From: Paracoccus aminovorans
Lineage (GTDB): Bacteria; Pseudomonadota; Alphaproteobacteria; Rhodobacterales; Rhodobacteraceae
Assembly: GCF_001546115.1 (NCBI RefSeq)
Contig: NZ_KQ955211.1
Location: forward strand, 156,435-220,434
Length of the DNA: 64,000 nucleotides
Direction of reading: 5' to 3'
Under the pieces are notes generated by a model. That model did no database searches, was not told the DNA's origin, and saw nothing but the letters and a program-made list of their open reading frames with translations. The stretch's first letter is position 1. Each line of letters starts with the position of its first letter. This document shows positions 29,003 to 38,617 of the stretch, one piece after another. Made by a program: the position numbers and the translations under genes.

Positions 29003-29434
29003 GTGCTCAATCGGCGCTCTATCAACCCTGAATTGAAAATTCTGGCCTTGGGCGTGCTGGCCACACTCGGCCCGGCAGCCGCATGGGCCGAGCTTCGGCT
29101 GTGCAATCAGTCCTTTGACGTGCTGAACGTGGCGCTGGCCCGCCCTTCGGGGCAGGATTTCGCCACCCGGGGCTGGTGGCGGGTGGCGCCGAACCAATGC
29201 GCCACCCTGGAACGCGACCCGCTGCGCTCACGCTATTATTACATTTTCGCCGCCGATGTGTTCGGTAATGAGGTGCTGGCGGGGGCGATTCCGATGTGCG
29301 TGGCACCGCGCCGATTCCAGATCGAGGGCCAGCGGGACTGCCTGCTGCGCGGCTATCTTGACGCCCGTTTCGCCGAGATCGACACCCAGGACCGCGCCGA
29401 CTGGACGGTCTTCGCCACGCCAAGGCCGAATTGA
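29003..29434 (+). CDS. DUF1036 domain secreted protein
   Basis: A protein of about 143 residues with a signal peptide (LKILALGVLATLGPAAAWAE) and a mature domain of the DUF1036 type: LRLCNQSFDVLNVALARPSG, then RGWWRVAPNQCATL and a C-terminal AGAIPMCVAP and RDCLLRGY with conserved cysteines. The start is uncertain. I chose GTG 29003, preceded by GAAAG; TTG 29033, right before the hydrophobic core, is an alternative. It is divergent from the minus-strand secreted protein with only 49 bases between them. DUF1036 proteins are common in alphaproteobacteria but have no settled function. Confidence 0.75.
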   Translation: MLNRRSINPELKILALGVLATLGPAAAWAELRLCNQSFDVLNVALARPSGQDFATRGWWRVAPNQCATLERDPLRSRYYYIFAADVFGNEVLAGAIPMCVAPRRFQIEGQRDCLLRGYLDARFAEIDTQDRADWTVFATPRPN

Positions 29435-29441
29435 GGGGGGG

Positions 29442-30179
29442 ATGGGCAGGCGCGGGGCATATCTGGCGATGGTCGTGCTGGCGGGCTGGACGGCGCCGGC
29501 CGGCGCGCAGGGGCTGGTCATCACGCCGCTGCCCTCGGGCCAGGTGATCGAGGCGGTGGCCGCGCCGATGCCCGCGCCCTTGCCCGACAGCGGGCCGCAG
29601 CCCCCGACCCGTCCCGGTCTGCCGCAACCCTCGATCATCGTCGGCGACCTTGCCGTGCTGGCCGGCTTCGATCCGCGCGGGCCGCTGGGCCTGGCCTTCG
29701 AATCGCGCCAGGCGATCCGACAGCGCGACGCCGGGCTTTTCGAGCGCCTGCTGGGCGACGGCGCCTTCGATCCCGATGCCGATCGTCTGGCCGAGGCGAT
29801 CCAGACCGAATTGCGGCGCATGGCCTGCTATGCCGGCAGCATCGACGGCGCCTGGGGCGCGGGCTCGGCGGGGGCGGTGCGGCGCTGGTCGCAGGCGGCC
29901 GGCGCCGAGGCGGACGCGCGCCCGGACACCGGCCTCTTCCGCGCCATCCTGCGCCGGGGCGAGCTGCAATGCCCCGCGCCGGCCACGGCCGCGACACAGC
30001 CCGCGGCCACGCCCCGCGCCGCCGCGGCGCGCTCTGCCCCGGCACGCGAAAGCCGCGCCGCGCCTGCGGCCAGCCGCGCCCAGCAGGCCGCGCCGCGCCG
30101 CCAGCCTGCGCCGGCGCAGCAGCCCACGCCCAGCCGGCAGATCAACCCGTCGCTGATGGGTTCGGGCCTGTTCCGCTAG
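29442..30179 (+). CDS. Secreted protein with peptidoglycan-binding-like domain
   Basis: A 245-residue protein with a signal peptide (AYLAMVVLAGWTAPAGAQG). The middle (about residues 125-180) matches the peptidoglycan-binding-1 pattern: IQTELRRMACYAGSIDGAWG followed by GSAGAVRRW. The C-terminal 65 residues are low-complexity Ala/Pro/Arg/Gln, suited to run through or bind the wall. A GAGGGGGG ribosome site precedes the ATG. It lies 7 bases after the DUF1036 gene and 3 bases before the membrane-anchored lytic protein, so these three envelope genes are cotranscribed. It may anchor the module to peptidoglycan. Confidence 0.75.
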   Translation: MGRRGAYLAMVVLAGWTAPAGAQGLVITPLPSGQVIEAVAAPMPAPLPDSGPQPPTRPGLPQPSIIVGDLAVLAGFDPRGPLGLAFESRQAIRQRDAGLFERLLGDGAFDPDADRLAEAIQTELRRMACYAGSIDGAWGAGSAGAVRRWSQAAGAEADARPDTGLFRAILRRGELQCPAPATAATQPAATPRAAAARSAPARESRAAPAASRAQQAAPRRQPAPAQQPTPSRQINPSLMGSGLFR

Positions 30180-30182
30180 GCC

Positions 30183-32303
30183 ATGACCGGGATCGACCCC
30201 CGTTTCCGCCAGATGGGCCAGGGCGCGCGCCGGCGTCGGCGCCGGGGCCTTGCCCTGCGCGGCGCGCTGGCGGCGCTGGTGCTGGCCGGGCTCGGGGCCT
30301 GGCTGTGGCCGCGCCTTTCGGCCCTGCTGGCGTCCGAGCCGGCCATGGTGCAGGTCGAATCGCAATTCGACATCGCCCCGGTGGTGCGCGGCGACACCTT
30401 CACCGACATTCCCGGCGACCCGATCATCATCCCGCCGCCCGGCGACGGTGCCGAGGCCGAGACGCGCCGGCTGCCTGCACCGCCGGCGCTGACCGCTTCG
30501 GGGCGGGTGCCGGGGGCGGCGGCGGGGGTGCGGCTTCTGGACAGCACGCTGGTGCCGCAGGACCGGCAGCTGGTGGCGGCGCTGCCCTCGACGCGCGAGG
30601 AATTCGCGCTGTTCCAGGCCGAGCGCGGCCGCGAGCGGCTGATGAACGCCAGCCTTGCCGCGCCGGCCCAGGCCGATGCCAGCGCGGGCGTGCTGTTCCT
30701 GCGCGATGCCGCGAGCCGGGTGCCCTTGTGGCGCGAGATGGTGCTGGAGACCGCGCGCGACACCACGGCCGCGGCGCTGCTTTCGGAAAACGGCTTCGAT
30801 GCCGGGGCCGCGGCCCGGGTCGAGGAGCGCCTGCACAGCCAGCTTGCGATGGACGGCAAGCTGGCGCGCGGCACGGTGCTGGCGCTGCGCTGGCGGCCGC
30901 GCGACGGCGGGCGCGAGGTGATCCAGCTGTCGCTTTATGGGCCGCAGGGCTATCTCGGCTCGCTGGCGCTGTCGGCGGCGGGGCAGCTGGCGGCCTCGGC
31001 CGATGCCTGGGCCGACCAGCCGCTGATGCAGGACGCCATGGCGCGCGCCGGCGATGCCGCGCCGCCGCAGGGCCAGCAGCGGCTGCTGGACGTGATCTAT
31101 TCCGCGGCGCTGCGCGGCGACGTGCCGCCCGCCGTCATCGGCGAGGCGCTGGCGCTGATGTCGCAGGTCTTCGACCTGGACGGCTTCGCCGATGCGCAGG
31201 ACCGGCTGACATTGATCTATGCCGATGCCGCCGCCGAGCGGCCGGGGGCGGTGCTGTTCGTCGGCGTCAGCGGGCCTTCGGGCGACAAGCCCTGCTATGT
31301 CGTGCCGACGGCCGAGGGTTTCGAATGCTACGCCCCCGGCGCGCGGGTCCGGCGCGCGGAGGGGGCGGCGCTGCTGCAACCCGTGGGCGGGGTGCTGTCG
31401 CAGCGCTTCGTGCCGGGCGATGCGGCCGAGGGCCGTGGCCAGGTGGTCTGGAGCGCGCCGCAGGGCAGCCCGGTGCTGGCGGTCGCCGCCGGGCGGGTCT
31501 CGGCGCTTGGCGCGGGCCTGGTCGAGATCACCCATCCCGGCGGGTTGGTCAGCCGCTATCTGGGCCTTGCGCCCGAGGTGGCGCAGGGGGCGGAGCTGGC
31601 GCAAGGCGCCGTCATCGGCCGCGCCGGCGTCGCTCCGGGCCGGGCCGAGCCGGGGCTGGCGCTGCAACTGCTGCGCGACGGCACGCCGGTCGACCCGCTG
31701 CCGCTCCTGGGCGGCGGGGGCGAGGTGCTGGCCTCGGATTCCATCGAGACGCTGATCGGCCATATCATCCGGGTCGAGAGCGGCGGCGATGCGGCGGCGA
31801 AGAACCCGCGCTCGACCGCGACCGGGCTTGGCCAGTTCATCGAGAGCACCTGGCTGCGGATGATGCGCAGCTATCGCCCCGACCTGGTGGCGCGCCTGTC
31901 GCCGCGCGAGGTGCTGGACCTGCGGCTGGACGCGGCGCTGTCGCGGCAGATGGTGCGCCATCTCGCGCAGGAGAACGAGGCCTTCCTGCGCGCGCGCGGT
32001 CATGCCGTCTCGGCCGGACGGCTGTATCTGGCGCATTTCCTGGGCCCGGGTGGCGCGGATATGGCGCTGCGGGCCGATCCGGCGCAATCGGTTGAAAGCG
32101 TCATGGGCGGCGCGGTGGTGGCGGCGAACCCCTTCCTGCGCCGCTGGACGGTGGCCGAACTGCGCGACTGGGCCGAGCGGCGCATGTCCGGCCCCGGCGG
32201 CGCGGTCGCGGCGGTCGAGACCATGCCGGCCCGGCCGCTGACCGCCGCGCTGCGCGCCTTCGTGGCCGAGGTGGACCGGATGCGGCATCCCGGCCCCGGC
32301 TGA
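30183..32303 (+). CDS. Membrane-anchored protein with degenerate M23-like and lytic transglycosylase domains
   Basis: A 706-residue protein anchored by one helix near the N-terminus (residues 21-45, after an Arg-rich cytoplasmic start), otherwise periplasmic. Residues about 400-500 resemble an M23/LytM beta fold (QGSPVLAVAAGRVSALGAG, then GLVEITHPGGLVSRYLGL), but the zinc-ligand histidines expected before this segment and in the HxH motif are absent, so this domain is probably not active. Residues about 520-660 form a lytic transglycosylase domain with the catalytic Glu in HIIRVESGGD, then STATGLGQFIESTW and LAHFLGPGGA. The pairing suggests wall remodelling at the T6SS or Exb site. It is the last gene before the autotransporter. 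Confidence 0.8.
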   Translation: MTGIDPRFRQMGQGARRRRRRGLALRGALAALVLAGLGAWLWPRLSALLASEPAMVQVESQFDIAPVVRGDTFTDIPGDPIIIPPPGDGAEAETRRLPAPPALTASGRVPGAAAGVRLLDSTLVPQDRQLVAALPSTREEFALFQAERGRERLMNASLAAPAQADASAGVLFLRDAASRVPLWREMVLETARDTTAAALLSENGFDAGAAARVEERLHSQLAMDGKLARGTVLALRWRPRDGGREVIQLSLYGPQGYLGSLALSAAGQLAASADAWADQPLMQDAMARAGDAAPPQGQQRLLDVIYSAALRGDVPPAVIGEALALMSQVFDLDGFADAQDRLTLIYADAAAERPGAVLFVGVSGPSGDKPCYVVPTAEGFECYAPGARVRRAEGAALLQPVGGVLSQRFVPGDAAEGRGQVVWSAPQGSPVLAVAAGRVSALGAGLVEITHPGGLVSRYLGLAPEVAQGAELAQGAVIGRAGVAPGRAEPGLALQLLRDGTPVDPLPLLGGGGEVLASDSIETLIGHIIRVESGGDAAAKNPRSTATGLGQFIESTWLRMMRSYRPDLVARLSPREVLDLRLDAALSRQMVRHLAQENEAFLRARGHAVSAGRLYLAHFLGPGGADMALRADPAQSVESVMGGAVVAANPFLRRWTVAELRDWAERRMSGPGGAVAAVETMPARPLTAALRAFVAEVDRMRHPGPG

Positions 32304-32421
32304 GCGCGAAAATCGCCGCAGGGGGCGGTTCGGGACTTGTGCAGGCCCGGCGGGCCAAAGTAACCCTGTTAAGCAGAGTTCCGTGCGTGCCACATTATTC
32401 CTTCGCAAAAAGTGAATTCAG

Positions 32422-35400
32422 ATGCTGCCAGTTTTCATATCGGACATTTCCCTGCCGCTGCGGCGCTTCGCCCGCTCGCGCCTTTTCGCGACCACCGCAC
32501 TGATCTCGCTCGCCGCGCTGCCGGGGGCGGCGCGGGCGGACATGGAGCTGGATCTTTCGCGCGTGGACCAAGGCTGGTCGGACAGTAGCCAGATCTGGCT
32601 TGATGCCGACGGCGATCATGACAACCTGCCGGCGAATGAAACCGGAGTGATCACCGGCTCGCCTTCCGGCAGGATCACCATGCGGGTCAGCGGGCCGGTC
32701 ACGGCGGCGGGGCTGCGGCTGGACGGCGGCGATTTCCGGCTGAGGCGTGACGGATTTTGGGGCGGGGAGTTGAATGCCAATGGTAGCGACCCGCTGGAAT
32801 TTTGGGTCGGCAGCGGCCACGAGTTGGTACTGGACATTGACGTTGACGGCGACGTCCACATCGACGGTCCTGGCACGCTGGCCCTGGGATGGCAGGGTGC
32901 TCTGGCCGGCAATGTGGTCAACGACGGTTTCTTCGCCTTACGTGGAGAGGTCACGGGGGATGTGCGCAACAACGACCGGCTGAACATCCTCGGGACGGTG
33001 AATGGCCGGGTCGATGACTACGGCCAGACTTATGTGGTCAGCGATAGTTCGGCCGATGAATGGCAGAACCACGACGGCGGCGAGCTTATCGTCCAGGAGG
33101 GAAGTCGGCTCAGCGTCGCCAATGCGTTGCAGAACAGCGGCGACATCGCCTTGCAGGGCGAGATTTCAGCGGATCTGGTCAATGACGCCGACGGAAGTCT
33201 CTCGATGGAAGGCGGCACGCTGGACGGCGATCTCGACAACGCCGGCGGCATGACGGGCCGGGGCACCGTCTCGGGCGAGGTGCGCAACACCGGCACCGTC
33301 ACCACCGACGGCGCGCTGACGGTCGGAACGCTCGTCAACGACGAGCAGGTCACCGTGCGCGGTGGCGACAGCCTGACCAGCACCGGCGGGGCGCTGCAGA
33401 ACAACGACCGGCTGACCGTCAACGGCAGCCTCAGCGGCGGGCTGGACAACAGCGCCACCGGCACGGTCAACATGGGCGCGAACGGCGCGATCTCGGGCGG
33501 GGTCGACAATGCCGGGACGATGAATATCGCGGGCCAGGTCGCGGGCCGGCTGACGAACGACAATATCCTGGCCACCTCGGGCGACGTCCGGGTCGGGCAG
33601 CTGACCAACAATGTCACCGGCACGATGACCGTCGGCGCCGGCCATGTCCTGACCGCCGACCAGCGCGTGGTGAACCGGGGCCAGGCCACGGTCGCCGGCA
33701 CGATCGCGGGCGATTTGCTGAACGGGGCCGGCGCGACCACGGCGCTGAACGGCGGCAGCGTCACCGGCACGCTGGAAAACGACGGCGTGCTGAACGCGCG
33801 CGGTTCCGTGGGCACGCTCGACAACAACCAGACCCTGAACCTGACCGGCGACCTTCAGGTCGAGCGGCTGGACAATTCCGGCACCGCCACCGTCGACGCG
33901 GGCGAGACCGTGACCGCGACCCAGCGCATCGACAACAGCAGCGCGCTGAACATCGCCGGCACCGTGACCGTGAACGGCACCGCCGGCATCCAGAACAGCG
34001 CCAGCGGCACGGTCACGCTGGACGGCGCCGAGGTCAACGGCAACCTGACCAACCGCGGCACGCTGCTGGTCAATTCCTCGTCGCAGGTGAACGGCGACCT
34101 GACCAACCGCAACCAGCTGACGCTGGACGGCACCAATGGCAGCGTGACCCTGGGCGTGGACGGCATCTTCACCAACTCGGGCCGGGTGGACGGCACCAAC
34201 GGCACCGAGGACACGCTGACCATCGTCGCCGACCTGTTCGCCAACGAGGGCGGCACGGTGAACAACGTCGACATCATCGGCGACCTGCTGAACCGCAGCA
34301 CCGTCACCTATAGCGAGGATTCCTTCCTCGAGGGCAACCTGACCAACGATACCAGCGGCGACATCACCGTCTCGGCCGGGCTGGACATGCGCGGCCACGA
34401 TCTCGACAACCGCGGCGACCTGCATGTCACCACCGATGCCGATTCCAGCGGCGCACTGAACAATGTCCGCGCCCTGACGAACGAGGGCACCCTTGCCATC
34501 GACGCCGGCACCACGGCCACGGCGCAGAGCGTGCGCAACCACGACGACGGGGTGATGGAGGTCGCGGGCACGCTGACCACGGCCACGGCGCTGGAGAACG
34601 AGGCCGAGCTGAACCTCTCGGGCCAGCTGACGGGCGACCTGGACAATTCGGGCACCACGACGCTAGCGGCGGGAACGGTGGCCGGATCGGTCACGAACAG
34701 CGGCAACCTGCAAGGCGCCGGCACCATCACCGGCGGGGTGACGAACAGCGGCAGCATGGAGATGACCGGCACGGTCACCGGCACGGTCACCAATACCGGC
34801 ACCCTGACCCAGGACGGCAGCCTGTCCGTGGCGGGGGTGGTGAACGACGAGGTGGTCGACATCACCTCGACCGGGGTGCTGACCGCGACCGGCGTGGTCG
34901 AGAACCGCGACCGCCTGACCGTCGCCGGCCGGCTGAACGGCATGGTGCAGAACCAGGCGAACGGCCGCCTGACGCTGAACGGCGGCACGGTCGACGGCCG
35001 GGTCGTCAACCTGGGCCAGACCTCGGGCAGCGGCACGATCACCGGCGCGCTGAGCAATGCCGGCAGCGCCACCCTGTCCGGGCGGGTCGGGGGAGGGGTG
35101 GAGAACGCGGCCACCGGCGTGCTGACCTCGCAGGGCCGGCTGAGCGTCGCCTCGGTGCAGAACGCGGGCCTCGTGGACGTGGCCGCGGGCAGCACGCTGC
35201 AATCGGACACGGCGGTGCAGAACGGCAACGAGCTGATCGTCTCGGGCCGGCTCGAGGCCGATGTGGTCAACCACGACAGCGCGACGCTGGACGGCGGCAC
35301 CATCGCCGGCACGGTGACGAACGCGGGCACGCTGACCGGCAACGGCACCATCGCCGCGCTGGCCAACAACGGCACGGCCACGCTGGCCGGACGGGTGACG

Positions 35401-38400
35401 GGCGCCGTCACCAATGCCGGCACCCTGACCAGCAGCGGCACGCTGCGCGTCGGCTCGCTGGTCAATGACGAGGTGCTGAATGTCGCCGCCGGCAGCACGT
35501 TGCGCGGCGACGGCACCCTGGTCAACAACGACCGCGCCACGCTGGCCGGCCGGATCGAGGGCACGCTGAGCAACCGCGGCTCGGCCGTGCTGGCCGGGGG
35601 CACGCTGGCGGGGCGGCTGGAGAATGGCGGCACCCTGACCGGGACCGGCACCGTGACCGGCACGCTGGCCAATGCCGGCAATGCCACTATCGCGGGCCGG
35701 GTCGACCGGCTGGAAAACACCGGCACGCTGGCGCTGCAAGACGACCTGAGCGTCGCCACGCTGATCAATGACGAGCGGGTGACGGTCGGCGCGGGCCACC
35801 GCCTCAGCCTCGACGACGGCATGGTGAACAACGACCGGCTGAGCCTGGCCGGCACCCTGGACGGCTTCGTGGAAAACCACGGCACCGTGACGCTGGACGG
35901 CGGCACGGTCGAGGGCGACGTCGCCAGTGCCGGCACGCTGAACGGGCGCGGGCGCATCACCGGGCGGCTGGTCAACGACGGCACCCTGACGACCGGCGCC
36001 CGGCTGAACATCGGCCAGCTTTTCAACAACCAGACCATGTCGATCGCCGAGACGGGCGTGCTGACCTCGGCCGCGACGGTGCAGAACGCCGGCGGCCTGA
36101 CCCTGGCCGGCCAACTGCAGGCCGATCTTGCGAACCGCGCCGGCGCCACCGCCACGCTGACGGGCGGCACGATCGCCGGCGATGTCGGCAACCTTGGCCG
36201 GCTGACCGGCACCGGCACCATCGCCGGCATGCTGGAGAACGCCGGCACGGCCACGCTGGGCGGCAGCGTCCAGTCGCTGCGCAACCTCCGGAACGGGCGG
36301 CTGGACGTGGCGGGCACACTCTCGACCGAAGAGTTCCTGAATGCCGGCACCGCCAGCATCGCCGCCGGCAGCCGGCTGGCCATGGCCGACCCGGACGCCG
36401 CGCAAGGCGCGCCGGTCGCGGCGCAGAACCTGGCCAGCGGCGCGCTGACCGTCGACGGCACCCTGCAGGGCGCGCTGGTCAATGCCGGCACGCTGGCCGG
36501 TGCCGGCACCATCACCGGCGCGGTGCTGAACACCGGCAGCGCCGACTGGGCCGGCCGCATCCAGGGCACCGTCACCAACCGCGCCGACCTGACCCTGGCC
36601 GGCACCCTCGCCGGCGGGCTGGTGAACGAGGCCGGGAATTTCACCACCCGCGGCGGCGATGCCACCGTTGCGGGCGGCATGCGCAACGAATCCGGCGCGA
36701 CGGCGCGTATCGTCGCCGGCAGCGGGCTGACCGCGACGGGCGGCATCCTGAACCAGGCGGGCGGCAATTTCTTCCTGAACGGCCGGCTGACCGGCGATCT
36801 CGAGAACCGCGGCACCCTGACCCAGGCGGGCACGCTGGACGGCTCGCTGGCGACCTCGGGCCGGGCGACGCTGGCCGGCACGGTCACGGGCGACCTGATC
36901 TATGACGGCGGCACGCTGGTCCTGCGCGACGGCGCCAGCATCGGCCGCGACCTGCGGCTGAATGCCGATTACACACTCGGCGCCGGCAGCCAGGTCTCGG
37001 CGGCGCGCACCGTGGTCGGCTCCGGCACCACGTTGGCGCTGGCCGGCCTGCTGGACGGCGCGCTGCTGAACCAGGGCACGGTCGAGGTGGCGGGCAACCA
37101 GGCCCACGTCTCGGGCGCGGTCACGAACAGCGGCACTCTGGACATGGCCGACAATTCGACCTCGGGCGTGCTGCGCATCGGCGGCCTGAACGGCAGCGGC
37201 ACCTATCGGCTGGACCTGAACCTGCGCACCATGACCGCCGACCGGATCGAGGTGCTGGGCGGCGCCGCGCATGGCAATTACCACCTGGATTTCGACCTGA
37301 CCGACCGCGATACCGTGCCGCAGCGCGGGGCGCGGGTAACGCTGATCGACGTCGACGAAAGTTTCGGCAGCGCCAACGACTTCAACTATACCCGCAGCGA
37401 CCTGCCGGCCGGGTCCGAGCGTATCGTCTATTCGGTGCAGCGCGCCGGATCGGACCGCCAGGGCGACCTGGAGCTGGTCAGCCAGCTGAACCCGGCCATG
37501 GGCGCGATCTTCGGCAACGTGGCGCTGGTGCAGTCGCTGATCGGCTCGGTGGTGAACCGCCCGACCAGCCCCTTCGTCACCGCCCTGGCCTATGAGGACC
37601 AGGAAAAGCCCTGCGGCATCGGCAGCTGGGGCCGCGCCATCGGCGGTCACGCCACCGCCAGCGGCCGCACCGACAACGGCATCAGCAATGTCGAAACCGA
37701 GGTGAATGCCGATTACTACGGCCTTCAGGTCGGCACCGACCTGGCCTGTTTCGACAACCGCTTCGGCGGCTGGAACATGGCCTTCGGCGCGCTGGCCGGC
37801 ATCAACCGCGGCTCGACCAGCCAGCCGGTCTATGCCATCGACCCCTCGAACTCGCAGGACCTGACCTCGATCCTGACCTCCTATACCTCGACCGATTTCG
37901 AGCAGCGCTATGCCGGGCTCTATGCCACGGCGACCAAGGGGCGGTTCCAGGCCGACCTGCAATACCGCATCGAGCGCACCGATTTCACCATCGAGAACAA
38001 GCCGCTGCCGGGCTATACCGGCCTGGGCCTGGACGAGACCGACTTCTCCTCGGACACCCAGACGCTCAGCGGCTCGATCAGCTACGGCTTCCCGATCGGG
38101 GACAGCGGCTGGGCGGTGCTGCCGACCATGGGCTTCGCCTGGTCGAAGCTGTCCACCGACTCGATCCGCTTCGACGAGGATTACACGCTGATCTTCAAGG
38201 ACAGCACCCGCAAGATCGGCTTCGCCGGCGCCACCCTGGCCAAGACCTTCGTCGACAACGGCCGCAACACGGCGCTTTACGCCTTCGCGACCGGCACCTG
38301 GTACAAGGATTTCGCCGACCCGACGATCTCGCTTTTCGCCTCGGCCGAGAACACCGAGACGCTGACGACCGAGAACCTGGGTTCCTATGGCGAGCTTAGC

Positions 38401-38538
38401 GTCGGCGCCAACTGGATCAAGGTGATGGGACCGAAGGCGCGGGGCCGTCAGCTTAGCGCCGGGGCGCGCATCGACGCCCGGTTCGGCGACCAGCTGGACA
38501 GCGTCGGCGTCTCGGGCCAGTTCCGCTGGCAATTCTGA
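32422..38538 (+). CDS. Giant autotransporter with repetitive passenger inside the T6SS locus
   Basis: A 2038-residue type V secreted protein. A long signal peptide covers about residues 1-39 (FATTALISLAALPGAARA). The passenger (about 40-1690) is a low-complexity beta-helix of short N-G-T-L/G-x-V-x-G motifs, rich in Asn, Gly, Thr and Ala, and contains a near-perfect 101-residue super-repeat. Residues about 1735-2038 form the outer-membrane beta-barrel (it starts near SWGRAIGGHATASGRTDNG and ends in the aromatic GQFRWQF, as required for BAM insertion). No ribosome site is obvious; the 118 bases upstream include an A/T-rich patch near 32390-32410. It is in the direction of the T6SS genes, 80 bases before tssK. 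A surface adhesin or contact protein is likely. Confidence 0.9.
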   Translation: MLPVFISDISLPLRRFARSRLFATTALISLAALPGAARADMELDLSRVDQGWSDSSQIWLDADGDHDNLPANETGVITGSPSGRITMRVSGPVTAAGLRLDGGDFRLRRDGFWGGELNANGSDPLEFWVGSGHELVLDIDVDGDVHIDGPGTLALGWQGALAGNVVNDGFFALRGEVTGDVRNNDRLNILGTVNGRVDDYGQTYVVSDSSADEWQNHDGGELIVQEGSRLSVANALQNSGDIALQGEISADLVNDADGSLSMEGGTLDGDLDNAGGMTGRGTVSGEVRNTGTVTTDGALTVGTLVNDEQVTVRGGDSLTSTGGALQNNDRLTVNGSLSGGLDNSATGTVNMGANGAISGGVDNAGTMNIAGQVAGRLTNDNILATSGDVRVGQLTNNVTGTMTVGAGHVLTADQRVVNRGQATVAGTIAGDLLNGAGATTALNGGSVTGTLENDGVLNARGSVGTLDNNQTLNLTGDLQVERLDNSGTATVDAGETVTATQRIDNSSALNIAGTVTVNGTAGIQNSASGTVTLDGAEVNGNLTNRGTLLVNSSSQVNGDLTNRNQLTLDGTNGSVTLGVDGIFTNSGRVDGTNGTEDTLTIVADLFANEGGTVNNVDIIGDLLNRSTVTYSEDSFLEGNLTNDTSGDITVSAGLDMRGHDLDNRGDLHVTTDADSSGALNNVRALTNEGTLAIDAGTTATAQSVRNHDDGVMEVAGTLTTATALENEAELNLSGQLTGDLDNSGTTTLAAGTVAGSVTNSGNLQGAGTITGGVTNSGSMEMTGTVTGTVTNTGTLTQDGSLSVAGVVNDEVVDITSTGVLTATGVVENRDRLTVAGRLNGMVQNQANGRLTLNGGTVDGRVVNLGQTSGSGTITGALSNAGSATLSGRVGGGVENAATGVLTSQGRLSVASVQNAGLVDVAAGSTLQSDTAVQNGNELIVSGRLEADVVNHDSATLDGGTIAGTVTNAGTLTGNGTIAALANNGTATLAGRVTGAVTNAGTLTSSGTLRVGSLVNDEVLNVAAGSTLRGDGTLVNNDRATLAGRIEGTLSNRGSAVLAGGTLAGRLENGGTLTGTGTVTGTLANAGNATIAGRVDRLENTGTLALQDDLSVATLINDERVTVGAGHRLSLDDGMVNNDRLSLAGTLDGFVENHGTVTLDGGTVEGDVASAGTLNGRGRITGRLVNDGTLTTGARLNIGQLFNNQTMSIAETGVLTSAATVQNAGGLTLAGQLQADLANRAGATATLTGGTIAGDVGNLGRLTGTGTIAGMLENAGTATLGGSVQSLRNLRNGRLDVAGTLSTEEFLNAGTASIAAGSRLAMADPDAAQGAPVAAQNLASGALTVDGTLQGALVNAGTLAGAGTITGAVLNTGSADWAGRIQGTVTNRADLTLAGTLAGGLVNEAGNFTTRGGDATVAGGMRNESGATARIVAGSGLTATGGILNQAGGNFFLNGRLTGDLENRGTLTQAGTLDGSLATSGRATLAGTVTGDLIYDGGTLVLRDGASIGRDLRLNADYTLGAGSQVSAARTVVGSGTTLALAGLLDGALLNQGTVEVAGNQAHVSGAVTNSGTLDMADNSTSGVLRIGGLNGSGTYRLDLNLRTMTADRIEVLGGAAHGNYHLDFDLTDRDTVPQRGARVTLIDVDESFGSANDFNYTRSDLPAGSERIVYSVQRAGSDRQGDLELVSQLNPAMGAIFGNVALVQSLIGSVVNRPTSPFVTALAYEDQEKPCGIGSWGRAIGGHATASGRTDNGISNVETEVNADYYGLQVGTDLACFDNRFGGWNMAFGALAGINRGSTSQPVYAIDPSNSQDLTSILTSYTSTDFEQRYAGLYATATKGRFQADLQYRIERTDFTIENKPLPGYTGLGLDETDFSSDTQTLSGSISYGFPIGDSGWAVLPTMGFAWSKLSTDSIRFDEDYTLIFKDSTRKIGFAGATLAKTFVDNGRNTALYAFATGTWYKDFADPTISLFASAENTETLTTENLGSYGELSVGANWIKVMGPKARGRQLSAGARIDARFGDQLDSVGVSGQFRWQF
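34981..36426 (+). repeat. 101-residue (303-bp) super-repeats in the autotransporter passenger
   Basis: Repeat units beginning with GGT(V/I/L) start at 34981, 35293, 35596, 35899 and 36163. The spacings are 312, 303, 303 and 264 bases, i.e. 104, 101, 101 and 88 residues. Each unit carries, in order, an NAGTLTG-like turn, a GTI/V-x-G strand, a second NAG/NTG turn, the phrase LVNDE or a variant, a VAAGSTL-like strand and a LAGR/LxG strand. Similar but more divergent units extend on both sides over about 33200-36900. Nucleotide identity is only partial, so this is an old protein-level repeat array. Confidence 0.8.
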
Positions 38539-38617
38539 CTGGTCACCCGGGCGGCGCGTCGCTAGTTTGGCCGCGCCGCCGCGGGAAGACACAACGAGAA
38601 CGGGAGTTCGCTGACGC

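Noticed and set aside
29022..32408. 1128-residue minus-strand frame opposite the envelope genes
   Set aside because: Low-complexity Arg/Gly/Gln sequence; the plus strand has signal peptides, ribosome sites and recognisable domains.
33200..36900. Possible CRISPR-like or satellite DNA repeats
   Set aside because: The periodicity is coding, 303 bases, with only partial DNA identity and no short identical repeats with unique spacers.
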